Shown here: positions 7,556 through 16,533 of the stretch, piece by piece
Layout of the letters: each line of letters opens with the position of its first letter
How positions within the stretch are numbered: position 1 is the stretch's first letter
DNA from: Martinezella tropici
GTDB lineage: Bacteria; Pseudomonadota; Alphaproteobacteria; Rhizobiales; Rhizobiaceae
Direction: 5' to 3'
NCBI GenBank assembly: GCA_000799755.1
Contig: JUHI01000001.1
Coordinates: 496,001 to 560,000 of the forward strand
Length of the DNA stretch: 64,000 nt
Program-made: the position numbers and the translations under genes
The notes under the pieces: model-generated
What the model was told of the DNA's origin: nothing
Seen by the model: the letters and a program-made list of their open reading frames with translations, nothing else
Database searches by the model: none

Positions 7556-7888
7556 ATGAACGAGAGCGACTTTCGACTGCACCTCCGGATCGAAACCACA
7601 GTGCTGGAAGTCTGGATATCCCAGGGCTGGGTCGTGCCCGAAGTCACGGATCAGGGGCGTAGCTTCCGCGACGCCGATATTGCGCGCGGCCGGCTTATCC
7701 TCGACCTTAGCAGCGCGATGGGCGTCAATGAACCGGGTGTCGATGTCGTCATGGATCTGGTCGATCAGTTGCACAGCATCAGAGCGACGCTGCGCGACCT
7801 GACAGATGCCGTCTGCCGGCAGCCGTCCGACGTGCAGGATCACATCCTATCGGAACTCACCCGCGTGGAAGCGTTGAGACGGCGATAG
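7556..7888 (+). CDS. cbpM: Chaperone modulator CbpM
   Basis: This 110-aa protein of the CbpM family has a MerR-like helical N-terminal half (LEVWISQGWVVPEV...GRSFRDADIARGRLI) and a helical C-terminal half. In E. coli CbpM binds the J domain of CbpA and inhibits it. Start 7556 follows the cbpA stop by 3 nt with GGGAGGATAAGCG as ribosome-binding region overlapping the cbpA end, so the pair is coupled. No terminator is obvious in the 64 nt before the convergent DUF930 gene. Confidence 0.85.
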   Translation: MNESDFRLHLRIETTVLEVWISQGWVVPEVTDQGRSFRDADIARGRLILDLSSAMGVNEPGVDVVMDLVDQLHSIRATLRDLTDAVCRQPSDVQDHILSELTRVEALRRR

Positions 7889-7952
7889 GCTGCCGGACGA
7901 GGGCACGACCGACTGTGGCCGCCGCGTAATCCGTCGGGCGGTCCCGAAAAAC

Positions 7953-8342
7953 TCAATCGTAGAGATAATGCTCCTGCCAGGCGTCACGCGGCACCTTGTC
8001 GCCGATCTGATAGCTCAGATCGCGGACATGGATATGTTTCGGCCCGGTAACGCAGCTGTAGGAGAGATGGTACCAATCACCCTTGCTGCGGAAGACCGCG
8101 CCGGGCGCGTTCATCGAATCCGGGTTCATGGCGGGGTCGCCGAAGGTGTAGGCAATCACCTTGTCCGGCTTGAAACCGGTCTTGTCCGTGCCGATCCGTT
8201 TCATGGCTTCGGCATCGCATGCCTGCTCCATCCGTTCCGATGGGTCGAGCTTTTCCAATTGCTTCTTCATGGCCGGATCGACGGCGTAGGCGGAGCTGGC
8301 AACAGAAGCCAATGGAATCAGGATGGCGAAGAGTTTCAGCAT
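7953..8342 (-). CDS. DUF930 domain secreted protein
   Basis: The 129-aa protein has a cleavable Sec signal peptide (LKLFAILIPLASVASSAYA) and then a DUF930-like domain: LDPSERMEQACDAEAMKRI, followed by GAVFRSKGDWYHLSYSC and a WQEHYLYD end. The two Cys (in EQACDAE and SYSCVTG) may form a disulfide in the periplasm. The start at 8342 was chosen over upstream in-frame ATGs because it opens directly into the signal peptide. Function is unknown. It is convergent with cbpM and divergent from the peptidase gene. Confidence 0.82.
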   Translation of the reverse strand: MLKLFAILIPLASVASSAYAVDPAMKKQLEKLDPSERMEQACDAEAMKRIGTDKTGFKPDKVIAYTFGDPAMNPDSMNAPGAVFRSKGDWYHLSYSCVTGPKHIHVRDLSYQIGDKVPRDAWQEHYLYD

Positions 8343-8629
8343 GAAGACCGGTCCCTTGCATTGTTTTGGATTTGAGTGCGCTCGTTCCATCAGGGAAGGC
8401 CTTGACCGCCTTCGTGTCGACGCACTGTATGCCGACTTCGGTAAAGAATGTGGTCTCATCAAGGCAGCGCCCCAATCCGGTCTCCCGCAGCCTGCCTATT
8501 CGGGGAACATTAATATCGACCGCTTGCATGAAGCTTGAGGAATGGACTTGCCGCTTGAACCTCGCGCTGCCGCCCTCTATTTCTCTCTTCACCTCACATC
8601 CGACTTTCACTCCAGAGAAAGCGCTCCTC

Positions 8630-10723
8630 GTGTCAGTTTTCAAGAATCTCCCCACTCCGCCCGCCGCCCCGAAAAAGCCCCTCACGGACACGCGTCACGG
8701 CATTACCCGCACCGACGACTATGCGTGGCTGCGCGCCGACAACTGGCAGGCAATGTTCAAGGACCCGTCGATCCTGGCGCCGGAAATCCGGTCGCATCTG
8801 GAAGCCGAGAACACCTACATGAACGCTGCGATGGCGGACACGAAGGAACTGCAGAAGGTTCTCTTCGGCGAGATGAAGGGCCGCATCAAGGAAGACGACA
8901 GCTCGATACCGATGAAGGACGGCCCCTATGCCTATGGCACGTTTTTCGTCACCGGCGGCGAACAGCCCCGCTTCTTCCGCGAGCCGCGCAACGGTGGCGA
9001 GCGCAAGCTGCTTTTGAACGGCGACAAGGAGAACGAAGGAAAATCCTATTTCCGCCTTTCCGGTCTCGACCATTCCTCCGACCACAGCCATGGCATCTGG
9101 GGCTATGACGACAAGGGCTCTGAATATTTCACGCTGAAGATCCGCAATTTCGAGACCGGCGAGGACCTTGCCGACGTGATCGAGAACACCGGCGGCGATG
9201 CAGTCTGGGCACCCGACGGCAAGAGCTTCTTCTACACGCTGCAGGACGAGAACCACCGCCCCTCGAAGATCTTCCATCACATCATCGGCACGCCGCAATC
9301 GGACGACCGGCTCGTCTATGAAGAGGAAGATCCGGGCTTCTTCATGGGCGTCGGCGGCTCACTGCTCGACGACTACATCTTCATCGACATCCACGACCAC
9401 GAAACCAGCGAATATCGCATCATCCCGACCTCGGACCTCACCGCCGAGCCGAAGATCGTAGCCGAGCGCGAAACCGAGATCGAATATGAGATCACCGAGG
9501 GCGGCGACACCTTCTACATCCTCACCAATGACGGCGACGCTAAGGATTTCAAGATCATGGAAGCGCCGGCGAAGGAGCCGGGCAAGGAGAACTGGCGCGA
9601 GGTCGTGCCGCACAAGCCGGGTACACTGATCCTCAGCCACCTCGCCTATGCCCGCCATCTCCTCTGGCTGGAGCGCAAAGACGGCCTGCCGCGCATCATC
9701 ATCCGCGACCGTCGTACCGGCGAGGAACATGCCATCGCCTTCAAAGAGGAGGCCTATGCGCTCGGCCTGCAGGGCGCGGCGGAATACGACACGGATGTCA
9801 TCCGCTTCTCCTATTCCTCGATGACGACGCCGAGCCAGCTCTATGACTACAACATGGTGACGCGCGAACGCACCCTCTTGAAGACGCAGGAAGTGCCTTC
9901 GGGCCACAATCCGGCGGACTACGTGACGCGCCGCGTCTTCGCACCCGCCTGGGATGGCGAGACGGTGCCGGTGACGCTGCTTTATCGCAAGGACACGCCG
10001 CTCGACGGCTCCGCGCCCTGCCTGCTCTATGGTTACGGCGCCTATGGCGTCACCATTCCGGCCGGCTTCAACACCAATTGCCTGTCACTCGCCGATCGCG
10101 GCTTCGTCTATGCCATCGCCCATATCCGCGGCGGCAAGGACAAGGGCTTTGCCTGGTACGAAGACGGCAAGATGGAAAAGAAGACCAATACCTTCAAGGA
10201 CTTCATCGCCGCTGCCGACTATCTGAATCAGGAGAAGTTCACCTCTTACGCGAAGATCATCGCCGAGGGCGGATCGGCCGGCGGTATGCTGATGGGTGCC
10301 GTCGCCAACATGGCGCCGGAGAAATTCGCCGGCATCATCGCCGCCGTGCCCTTCGTCGACGTGCTCAACACCATGCTTGACGACACTCTGCCGCTGACCC
10401 CGCCGGAATGGCCGGAATGGGGTAACCCGATCGACAGCAAGGAAGAGTACGAGCAGATCGCCGCCTATAGCCCCTATGACAATGTCGGCGAAAAGCCCTA
10501 TCCGCCGATCCTGGCGCTCGGTGGCCTCACCGACCCGCGCGTCACCTATTGGGAACCGGCAAAGTGGGTCGCCAGGCTGCGTGAGAAGACGACGAGCGAA
10601 GCCCCCATTCTCCTGAAGACGAACATGGATGCCGGCCATGGCGGCGCTTCCGGCCGCTTCCAGCGCCTGGAGGAAGTCGCGTTCGAATATTCCTTCGCCG
10701 TCAAGGTCGCGGGAAAGATGTAG
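8630..10723 (+). CDS. ptrB: Oligopeptidase B (S9A prolyl oligopeptidase family)
   Basis: The 697-aa serine peptidase cleaves short peptides after basic residues. It has an N-terminal beta-propeller (about 70-400) and a C-terminal alpha/beta hydrolase domain. The triad reads S549 (EGGSAGGMLMG), D635 (GGLTDPRV) and H670 (DAGHGGASGR); the spacing nearly equals that of E. coli PtrB. The start is a GTG at 8630 giving MSVFKNLPTPP, matching the usual N-terminus; the frame is open further upstream, but that part is unlike the family. There is no signal peptide, so it is cytosolic. Confidence 0.92.
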   Translation: MSVFKNLPTPPAAPKKPLTDTRHGITRTDDYAWLRADNWQAMFKDPSILAPEIRSHLEAENTYMNAAMADTKELQKVLFGEMKGRIKEDDSSIPMKDGPYAYGTFFVTGGEQPRFFREPRNGGERKLLLNGDKENEGKSYFRLSGLDHSSDHSHGIWGYDDKGSEYFTLKIRNFETGEDLADVIENTGGDAVWAPDGKSFFYTLQDENHRPSKIFHHIIGTPQSDDRLVYEEEDPGFFMGVGGSLLDDYIFIDIHDHETSEYRIIPTSDLTAEPKIVAERETEIEYEITEGGDTFYILTNDGDAKDFKIMEAPAKEPGKENWREVVPHKPGTLILSHLAYARHLLWLERKDGLPRIIIRDRRTGEEHAIAFKEEAYALGLQGAAEYDTDVIRFSYSSMTTPSQLYDYNMVTRERTLLKTQEVPSGHNPADYVTRRVFAPAWDGETVPVTLLYRKDTPLDGSAPCLLYGYGAYGVTIPAGFNTNCLSLADRGFVYAIAHIRGGKDKGFAWYEDGKMEKKTNTFKDFIAAADYLNQEKFTSYAKIIAEGGSAGGMLMGAVANMAPEKFAGIIAAVPFVDVLNTMLDDTLPLTPPEWPEWGNPIDSKEEYEQIAAYSPYDNVGEKPYPPILALGGLTDPRVTYWEPAKWVARLREKTTSEAPILLKTNMDAGHGGASGRFQRLEEVAFEYSFAVKVAGKM

Positions 10724-10743
10724 GCCAACGACGGGAGGCAGGA

Positions 10744-11265
10744 ATGACCGTCTTCGTTGCTCTATTGCGTGCCGTCAATGTCGGCGGCACCGGCATGCTA
10801 TCCATGGTCGATCTCAAGGCGCTCTGCGAGGAGATCGGCTTCATAGACGTGCGCACCTACATCCAGAGCGGCAATGTGGTCTTCCGCACCGGGGAAGACG
10901 AGGCAACGGTGCAGGCCCGGCTTGAAGAGGCGTTGGCCGCCAAGATGGGCAAATCCCCGGGCGTGATCCTGCGCAGCCGCGAGACTCTGGAAAGGGTGGC
11001 GGAAGGCTCGCCCTTTCCCGACGCCAAGCCGAACTACCTGCTGGTGACCTTCCTGCAGGACGAGGCACCAAAAGATGCCCTCGCCAAACTCGTCGCGCCG
11101 GGCGGCGAGGAAGTGCATATCGCCGGCCGCGAAATCTACGTGCATTATCCCGATGGCTCCGGACGCTCGAAACTGAAGCTGCCGGCGCTGAAGGCGGGAA
11201 CCTCAAGAAATCTCAATACGGTGCGCAAGCTTGCGGAGATGGCGCGGGATCTGGAGAAGGGCTAA
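10744..11265 (+). CDS. DUF1697 domain protein
   Basis: The 173-aa protein has the DUF1697 hallmark N-terminus (FVALLRAVNVGGTGMLSMVDL) and YIQSGNVVF. An AGGCAGGA ribosome-binding site precedes the ATG, 20 nt after the peptidase stop, so it is probably co-transcribed with it. The family is widespread and of unknown function, with an alpha/beta ferredoxin-like fold. No catalytic residues can be assigned. Confidence 0.88.
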   Translation: MTVFVALLRAVNVGGTGMLSMVDLKALCEEIGFIDVRTYIQSGNVVFRTGEDEATVQARLEEALAAKMGKSPGVILRSRETLERVAEGSPFPDAKPNYLLVTFLQDEAPKDALAKLVAPGGEEVHIAGREIYVHYPDGSGRSKLKLPALKAGTSRNLNTVRKLAEMARDLEKG

Positions 11266-11276
11266 GGGCGCCTTCA

Positions 11277-11654
11277 CTATCGCTCTTTCACTCGCCATGG
11301 AGGATCAACACGATTCGATCCTGCTAAGTAAAGAATGATCCGGTTTCCGCCTGGATCAAAAAGTTCGGCTTCGCGCCAGAGCCAGCTTTTGTCCTCCGGG
11401 CCGCTCGTAAAGCTGATATCGGCCGCCTTTAACTCTTCAACCATCTCGTCCAAATTGTCGCATTCGAAATATACGGTCGTCCCGCCGCCACCCATTTCAC
11501 CCTGATGCAACGAGAATGTACTTTCCCCGTCAGGGCAGACGAAACGTGCATATCGAGGGCGCGCATCGACGATAGGCTTGAGGCCGAGGGTGCGGTAGAA
11601 GCTCCACCCGGCATCGAGATTCGGCATCGTCACGGTCACTTGATTTAGGCGCAT
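11277..11654 (-). CDS. VOC family protein (glyoxalase/bleomycin-resistance fold)
   Basis: A 125-aa single-domain VOC protein with paired beta-alpha-beta-beta-beta units: LNQVTVTMPNLDAGWSFYRTLGLKP at the N-terminus (first 20 or so residues) and FDPGGNRIILY near the end. Metal-ligand positions are plausible (a Glu in TVYFECDNL and in EAELFDPGG), but the substrate cannot be named. It is convergent with the DUF1697 gene, 11 nt apart, and divergent from selO. Confidence 0.85.
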   Translation of the reverse strand: MRLNQVTVTMPNLDAGWSFYRTLGLKPIVDARPRYARFVCPDGESTFSLHQGEMGGGGTTVYFECDNLDEMVEELKAADISFTSGPEDKSWLWREAELFDPGGNRIILYLAGSNRVDPPWRVKER

Positions 11655-11751
11655 GATTTCCCCCCTCTAAGCCCTCTCCCAGTTATAAGGGTGATCCTCC
11701 TCCTTGAACAACCGCCTTGCGCCGCCTCCCTGTCGGCCCTACCTTAGGCAT

Positions 11752-13257
11752 ATGAGCTCTCCTCTTCACGATGATACCGCGCTTCGGGCGACGCCGGTCG
11801 CCTTCGACAACAGCTACGTGCGCCTGCCGCCGCAGTTTTTCGCAGACCAGGCGCCGACACCGGTTACCGCGCCGCAGCTGATCAAATTCAACGAGGCGCT
11901 GGCACGTGAACTGGGGCTCGACGTGGAAGCGTTGAGGCAAAATGCGGCGGCGATCTTTTCCGGGAATGAGCTGTTGCCGGGATCTCAGCCGATTGCCATG
12001 GCCTATGCCGGGCATCAGTTCGGCAATTTCGTGCCGCAGCTCGGCGATGGCCGTGCCATCCTACTTGGCGAGGTCAAGGACGGCAACGGCGGGCGTCGAG
12101 ACATCCAGCTCAAGGGCTCGGGACCGACGCCATTTTCCCGGCGCGGTGACGGGCGCGCCGCTCTCGGCCCGGTTCTGCGCGAATATGTCGTCAGCGAGGC
12201 CATGCATGCGCTCGGCATCCCGACGACGCGGGCGCTTGCGGCCGTGATCACCGGAGAGCCCGTATACCGCGAGGAAGTGCTGCCCGGCGCGATCTTTACG
12301 CGCGTGGCGGCAAGCCATATCCGCGTCGGCACCTTCCAGTTCTTTGCCGCGCGGGGCGATACCGAGAGTGTCAGGGTGCTGGCGGATCATGTCATCGCCC
12401 GCCACTATCCGGAGATCAGAGATCGCGAGAACCCTTATCTCTCACTGCTGGAAGCCGTGGCGGATCGGCAGGCGGCACTGATCGCGCGCTGGCTGCATGT
12501 CGGCTTCATCCACGGCGTGATGAACACAGACAACATGACCGTGTCGGGCGAGACGATCGATTTCGGTCCCTGCGCCTTCATGGATACCTATGATCCGGCC
12601 ACCGTCTTCTCATCCATCGACCGCAACGGCCGCTATGCCTATGCCAACCAGCCGGCAATCGGCCAATGGAATCTGGCGCGCCTCGGGGAAACGCTGATTC
12701 CGCTGATCGATCCGTCCGTCGATACGGCGATCGAGCTGGCGAATGTCATCATCAAGGCCTATGGCGAACGCTTTCAGGCCTATTGGCTTTCCGGCATGCG
12801 CGCCAAGATTGGGCTTACTAACGAGGAAGATGGCGATCTCGAGCTGATCCAGTCGCTGCTGGCGACGATGCAACAGCAGGAAGCGGATTTCACGCTCACC
12901 TTTCGCCGGCTTGCCGCCCTCGCCGCAGACGAGGACGTGACCGATTTTGCCGCCACGTTCAACGACCCACAAGCAGCGGCACCTTGGCTCGAACGCTGGC
13001 GTGAGCGGCTCGCACGCGATCCGCAGACGCCAGCAGCACGGACGGCGGCGATGCGCAAAGTCAATCCGGCCTTCATTCCCCGCAATCACCGAATCGAACA
13101 AGCCATCGAAGCTGCGGTCGACGATGGTGATTTCTCACTGTTCGAAGCCCTGCTGAAGGTGCTCGCGACCCCTTACGAGGATCAGCCCGCCTTTGCGCCC
13201 TATGGCGAGCCGCCATTGCCGGCGGAACGGGTGCTACAGACCTTCTGCGGCACCTGA
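11752..13257 (+). CDS. selO: Protein adenylyltransferase SelO (YdiU)
   Basis: The 501-aa pseudokinase-fold enzyme transfers AMP to Ser/Thr/Tyr of proteins in redox control. Family blocks are present: FDNSYVRLPPQFF near the N-terminus, AYAGHQFGNFVPQLGDGRA, LKGSGPTPFSRRGDGRA (nucleotide-binding loop and Lys) and GFIHGVMNTDNM with the metal-binding DFGPCAFMD. The protein ends TFCGT; this Cys stands where eukaryotic SelO has selenocysteine, so the redox site is conserved as Cys. The start at 11752 begins MSSPLHDDTALR; an upstream in-frame ATG would add a Pro/Arg-rich stretch unlike the family. Confidence 0.93.
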   Translation: MSSPLHDDTALRATPVAFDNSYVRLPPQFFADQAPTPVTAPQLIKFNEALARELGLDVEALRQNAAAIFSGNELLPGSQPIAMAYAGHQFGNFVPQLGDGRAILLGEVKDGNGGRRDIQLKGSGPTPFSRRGDGRAALGPVLREYVVSEAMHALGIPTTRALAAVITGEPVYREEVLPGAIFTRVAASHIRVGTFQFFAARGDTESVRVLADHVIARHYPEIRDRENPYLSLLEAVADRQAALIARWLHVGFIHGVMNTDNMTVSGETIDFGPCAFMDTYDPATVFSSIDRNGRYAYANQPAIGQWNLARLGETLIPLIDPSVDTAIELANVIIKAYGERFQAYWLSGMRAKIGLTNEEDGDLELIQSLLATMQQQEADFTLTFRRLAALAADEDVTDFAATFNDPQAAAPWLERWRERLARDPQTPAARTAAMRKVNPAFIPRNHRIEQAIEAAVDDGDFSLFEALLKVLATPYEDQPAFAPYGEPPLPAERVLQTFCGT

Positions 13258-13330
13258 GGAAGCTTGAGCGCATAAGCCTCAGACAGGCTTGCAGAGTCAT
13301 CGTCTCCGCAACCCATAGGGAGATATGACG

Positions 13331-13867
13331 ATGAAAGTGCACAGCAGCACCCAAAACTATTTCAGCACGCCGATCCGCAGCTCGCAGAGCAGCGACGGCG
13401 ACGATAGCACGCCCTTCTCGCTGCCGGGCGACAGCGACGGCCAGCAGGACGATTCGCAAGGGCCCTCCATCTCGTCCAGCGGCGTCCCCTCCTCCATTTC
13501 ATCCGGCCTATGGCTCAGCCAGTTCGGTAGCGATGCGTCCTCGACCTCGGACGACGGCAGCGATCAGAATAGCGCGACGGCGTCGGGCGGAAGCGGCTCG
13601 ACATCGTCAAGCGAGCAGTCCGATCAGGATATTCTGGACGAATTTGCCAAATGGGCGAACATGACGCCTGCCCAGAAGATCCGGGCGCAATATCTGGAGG
13701 CGCACGGCCTGACGGAAGATTCCTTCAAATCGCTGTCGGCCGACGACCAGAAGGCGATCAACGACCAGATTGCCGACGAGATCAAGCAGAAGCTGGGCGC
13801 CGGCAACGCCGATGGTGATAGCGATCAGGAAACGGACAGCGCGGCTTCGGCATTGGCGCTCGTCTAA
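13331..13867 (+). CDS. Ser/Asp/Gly-rich acidic protein, uncharacterised (178 aa)
   Basis: The N-terminal 100 residues are low-complexity and rich in Ser, Asp and Gly (SSQSSDGDDSTPFSLPGDSDG). A folded helical patch follows (FAKWANMTPAQKIRAQYLEA and LSADDQKAINDQIADEIKQ). It has no signal peptide or membrane segment. The helical C-terminal part resembles small rhizobial proteins of unknown function. ATG 13331 fits the AGGGAGA ribosome-binding site (13317-13323) better than ATG 13325, which is too close. A terminator follows at 13890. I cannot assign a role. Confidence 0.75.
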   Translation: MKVHSSTQNYFSTPIRSSQSSDGDDSTPFSLPGDSDGQQDDSQGPSISSSGVPSSISSGLWLSQFGSDASSTSDDGSDQNSATASGGSGSTSSSEQSDQDILDEFAKWANMTPAQKIRAQYLEAHGLTEDSFKSLSADDQKAINDQIADEIKQKLGAGNADGDSDQETDSAASALALV

Positions 13868-13889
13868 GCAAATTGCCAGGTTGGATGAA

Positions 13890-13936
13890 GACGATACGAA
13901 GCTGATTCACATCTCGTTCGTATCGTCTTGTTTTCT
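13890..13936 (+). terminator. Rho-independent terminator
   Basis: An 11-bp perfect stem GACGATACGAA/TTCGTATCGTC with a 16-nt loop is followed by TTGTTTTCTTT. It lies 22 nt after the Ser-rich gene, between it and the convergent beta-lactamase gene. Confidence 0.75.
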
Positions 13937-13950
13937 TTATCAATATCTCG

Positions 13951-14946
13951 CTATTGGCCGATCATGCCGACAACGATCTTGCTGACCTCGGCGAAAACGG
14001 ATTCGACATCTTTTGCAGGTGCGGTTGCCTCCGCAACGAAGGTCGTGACGAGGATCGCGCCACGCTCCGGCGGCCAGATGACGGCGATATCGGCATAGGA
14101 GCCGTTGTTGCCGGTGCCGGTCTTGTCTCCGACCTTCCATTCGTTCGGCAGGCCCGCGCGCAGGCGATTATTGCCCGTGGTGTTAGCGACCAGCCAGTTC
14201 ACAAACTGATCCCGGGAGGTTTCCGACAGCGTGTTGCCGAGCGTCAGCAGCCCGATCGTATCCAGTATAGCATCCGGCGTCGTCGTATCGCGCGGGTCGT
14301 CCTTTACCGCCTGGTTGACATCGGGCTCGTTGCGGTCGAGGCGCGTTTCGGTATCGCCTGTCGTGCGCAGCCAAGAGGTCAGCGCCGCCGGGCCACCGAA
14401 GCTGTCGAGCAGCAGATTGCCGGCCGTATTATCGCTCAAGGTGATCGCGGCTCCGCAAAGCTCGGCAATGGTCATCCCATCGGCATCGGCGTGCTTTTCG
14501 GTTGCCGGCGAATAGGTGACCACCTTGTCCTTGCCGTATGTGACGCGACGGTCGAGCTTTTCCACCCCCTGATCGACGCGCGCCAGCACGAAGCCGACGG
14601 CAAGCGCCTTATAGGTGCTACACAGGGGAAACCGCTCCTCCTCGCGATGGCCGAGCGAAATATTGGTTTCGGTGTCCAGCACGGAGACGCCGAGGCGGCC
14701 GCCGGTCCTCTTTTCGAGATCAGCAAGCTGCTTGTCGACATCGTCGGAGAGCTGTGAATTGTCCTGCGCTCCACCTTCCGTTCCCTGCCCACTGGTATCG
14801 GGTGCCGGCGAGCTATCCGTTGCGGGCGGCGTCTGCGGCGTGGCACCGCTATCCTGAGCAAAAAGCGCATCGGGGCCGAGCGTCAGGGCGGGGAGAAGCA
14901 GCGCCGAGCCTGCCATGAGGCGGCGGCGGGTGAGCAATGTGGGCAT
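13951..14946 (-). CDS. Class A beta-lactamase, Tat-exported
   Basis: This 331-aa serine beta-lactamase has all class A motifs: S110-T-Y-K113 (S70xxK), S171-D-N173 (SDN130), E207 in RNEPDVN (E166) and K275-T-G (KTG234). The N-terminus has a twin-arginine signal (TRRRLMAGSALLLPALTLG), so it is folded before export. A Pro/Gly/Ser-rich linker of about 40 residues separates the signal from the enzyme, longer than usual. There is a Cys just before the catalytic Ser, as in carbapenemases, but Gly at the 238 position, so no C69-C238 disulfide. The spectrum cannot be read from sequence. No ampR-like gene is adjacent. Confidence 0.93.
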   Translation of the reverse strand: MPTLLTRRRLMAGSALLLPALTLGPDALFAQDSGATPQTPPATDSSPAPDTSGQGTEGGAQDNSQLSDDVDKQLADLEKRTGGRLGVSVLDTETNISLGHREEERFPLCSTYKALAVGFVLARVDQGVEKLDRRVTYGKDKVVTYSPATEKHADADGMTIAELCGAAITLSDNTAGNLLLDSFGGPAALTSWLRTTGDTETRLDRNEPDVNQAVKDDPRDTTTPDAILDTIGLLTLGNTLSETSRDQFVNWLVANTTGNNRLRAGLPNEWKVGDKTGTGNNGSYADIAVIWPPERGAILVTTFVAEATAPAKDVESVFAEVSKIVVGMIGQ

Positions 14947-15032
14947 GCGAGGGGCCTCCAGCAGAATCGGGCAGATTTTGGGCTATGCGAGGAATATGGC
15001 AAGCCTCTGTCCGCACCGATTGCTAGCGGATT

Positions 15033-16031
15033 TTATGCCGCCTTGTCGACGGTAACTTCGATCGTCACGTGCGAGAGTTCGTGAATATCGGCAAGCCGCT
15101 CCTTGTAGAAGGAAGGCTCGCGCGACACGGGTGTTGCGATTGCGACGATGGCGGCGTGATGCCCGGGGCCGACCTGCCAGACATGGAGATCGGTAATATG
15201 GTCTTCGGCGGTCTCGATGGCCTCGCGGATCTCACCCGGCAGATCCTCGCCCGCTGGAATGAAATCAAGAAGAACGGCGCCGGAGGCGCGCAGCAGGCTC
15301 CAGGCCCATTGCAGGATCACCAGGCCGCCAACAATACCCATCAGCGGATCGAGGAAGGTCCAGCCAAACTGACTGCCCAGCAGCAACGCAGCGATAGCCA
15401 GAACCGAGGTCATCGCATCGGCGATGACGTGGACATATACGGAGCGCAGATTGTTATCCCTGCCACCCTTTTGGCCATGGTCGTGATGATGGCCGTCGTC
15501 ATGATCGTGATGATGGTCATGATCATGTGCGTGGCCATGGCTGTGCCCGTGGCCGGAATGACCGTGGTGATGATGGCTATGATCGTCGCGCAGCAACCAG
15601 GCGCTGACCAGATTGACGCCAAGGCCGAGCACGGCAATCGCGATCGCCTCGCGGAAATTGATCGCCACCGGATCAAGTAATCTCAGAATGCTCTCCCAGC
15701 CCATGATCAGTGCGATCCCCGCCAGCACGATGGCGCTGGCAAAGCCTGCGAGATCGCCGAGCTTGCCGGTGCCGAAGGTAAAGCGCGCATTGTGCGCATG
15801 CCGGCGCGCATAGAGATAGGCGAGAGCCGAGATGAGCATGGCACTGGCATGGGTCGACATGTGCCAGCCATCAGCCACCAGCGCCATCGAGCCATAGATC
15901 GTGCCTGCACCGATCTCGATCACCATCATGACGGCAGTCAGCGCAATGACGAGCCAGATGCGGCGTTCGTTGCGCTGGTGATCGGAGCCCAGAAAGACAT
16001 GGCTGTGGCCCATTTCGGAGGAAATACTCAT
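15033..16031 (-). CDS. dmeF: Cation diffusion facilitator, Ni/Co efflux pump DmeF
   Basis: The 332-aa CDF transporter exports divalent metal from the cytoplasm in exchange for protons. It has six predicted membrane segments with metal-site residues in ALVADGWHMSTHA (TM2) and DAMTSVLAI (TM5), and a His-rich cytoplasmic loop at residues about 151-185 (nearly every second residue His). That loop and linkage to a DmeR repressor are the mark of DmeF. The gene lies 33 nt after dmeR on the same strand, so both share the dmeR operator at 16350-16373. ZitB-like zinc transport is the alternative. Confidence 0.9.
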   Translation of the reverse strand: MSISSEMGHSHVFLGSDHQRNERRIWLVIALTAVMMVIEIGAGTIYGSMALVADGWHMSTHASAMLISALAYLYARRHAHNARFTFGTGKLGDLAGFASAIVLAGIALIMGWESILRLLDPVAINFREAIAIAVLGLGVNLVSAWLLRDDHSHHHHGHSGHGHSHGHAHDHDHHHDHDDGHHHDHGQKGGRDNNLRSVYVHVIADAMTSVLAIAALLLGSQFGWTFLDPLMGIVGGLVILQWAWSLLRASGAVLLDFIPAGEDLPGEIREAIETAEDHITDLHVWQVGPGHHAAIVAIATPVSREPSFYKERLADIHELSHVTIEVTVDKAA

Positions 16032-16064
16032 GACATCACTCTCTCGTTGAACGCCTGAAACCTG

Positions 16065-16337
16065 TCACCGCAGATACGTCTTCAGCACGTCGGCTATCTC
16101 ATCGACCGCCTGCCGGCGGGCTTCTTCGCTTTCCGCATGGAGCACATGCTCATGCAGATGGTCTTCCAGCACTTCACCGGTCAGCCCCGTCAGGGCGCCG
16201 CGAATGGAGGCAAGCAGCTGCAGGATTTCCCCGCAGGGACGCTCTGCCTCGAGCGCCCGCTCCACCGCTTCCATCTGCCCCTTGAGGCGGCGAATGCGGG
16301 AGAGGAGCTTGGCTTGCTGACGAATGGTATGGGACAT
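16065..16337 (-). CDS. dmeR: Metal-sensing repressor DmeR (RcnR/CsoR family)
   Basis: The 90-aa all-helical repressor opens SHTIRQQAKLLSRIRRLKGQ, the family N-terminal helix. Likely metal ligands are His3, Cys35 (ERPCGEIL), His60 and His64 (EDHLHEHVLH), as in RcnR for Ni/Co. It is first in the dmeR-dmeF operon. Binding of Ni or Co should release it from the G-tract operator upstream. GAGGTC lies 6 nt before the ATG on the minus strand. Confidence 0.9.
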   Translation of the reverse strand: MSHTIRQQAKLLSRIRRLKGQMEAVERALEAERPCGEILQLLASIRGALTGLTGEVLEDHLHEHVLHAESEEARRQAVDEIADVLKTYLR

Positions 16338-16349
16338 TGCGACCTCTAT

Positions 16350-16373
16350 TATAATATAGGGGGGTATACTATT
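16350..16373 (-). promoter_or_regulatory. DmeR operator (G/C-tract with AT-rich inverted arms)
   Basis: Arms TATAATATA and TATACTATT flank six consecutive G on the + strand (C on the minus strand). This is the layout of RcnR/DmeR operators, an AT-rich inverted repeat around a G/C tract. It lies 12 nt upstream of dmeR, where a bound repressor would cover the promoter or early leader. Confidence 0.8.
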
Positions 16374-16533
16374 TATGACGATGGATTGAAAGCCTCTTCT
16401 TCTTGCGGCGATGACCGGGCGATGAGGTGGTCGGCGAAGTATCCCGGCCAGCTACCGCGGCCACCTGGCCTTGCAATTCTCACCGACGACCGCATATATT
16501 GCTATAGAGACTAGAGGTGTTGGAGGCCAAGCG

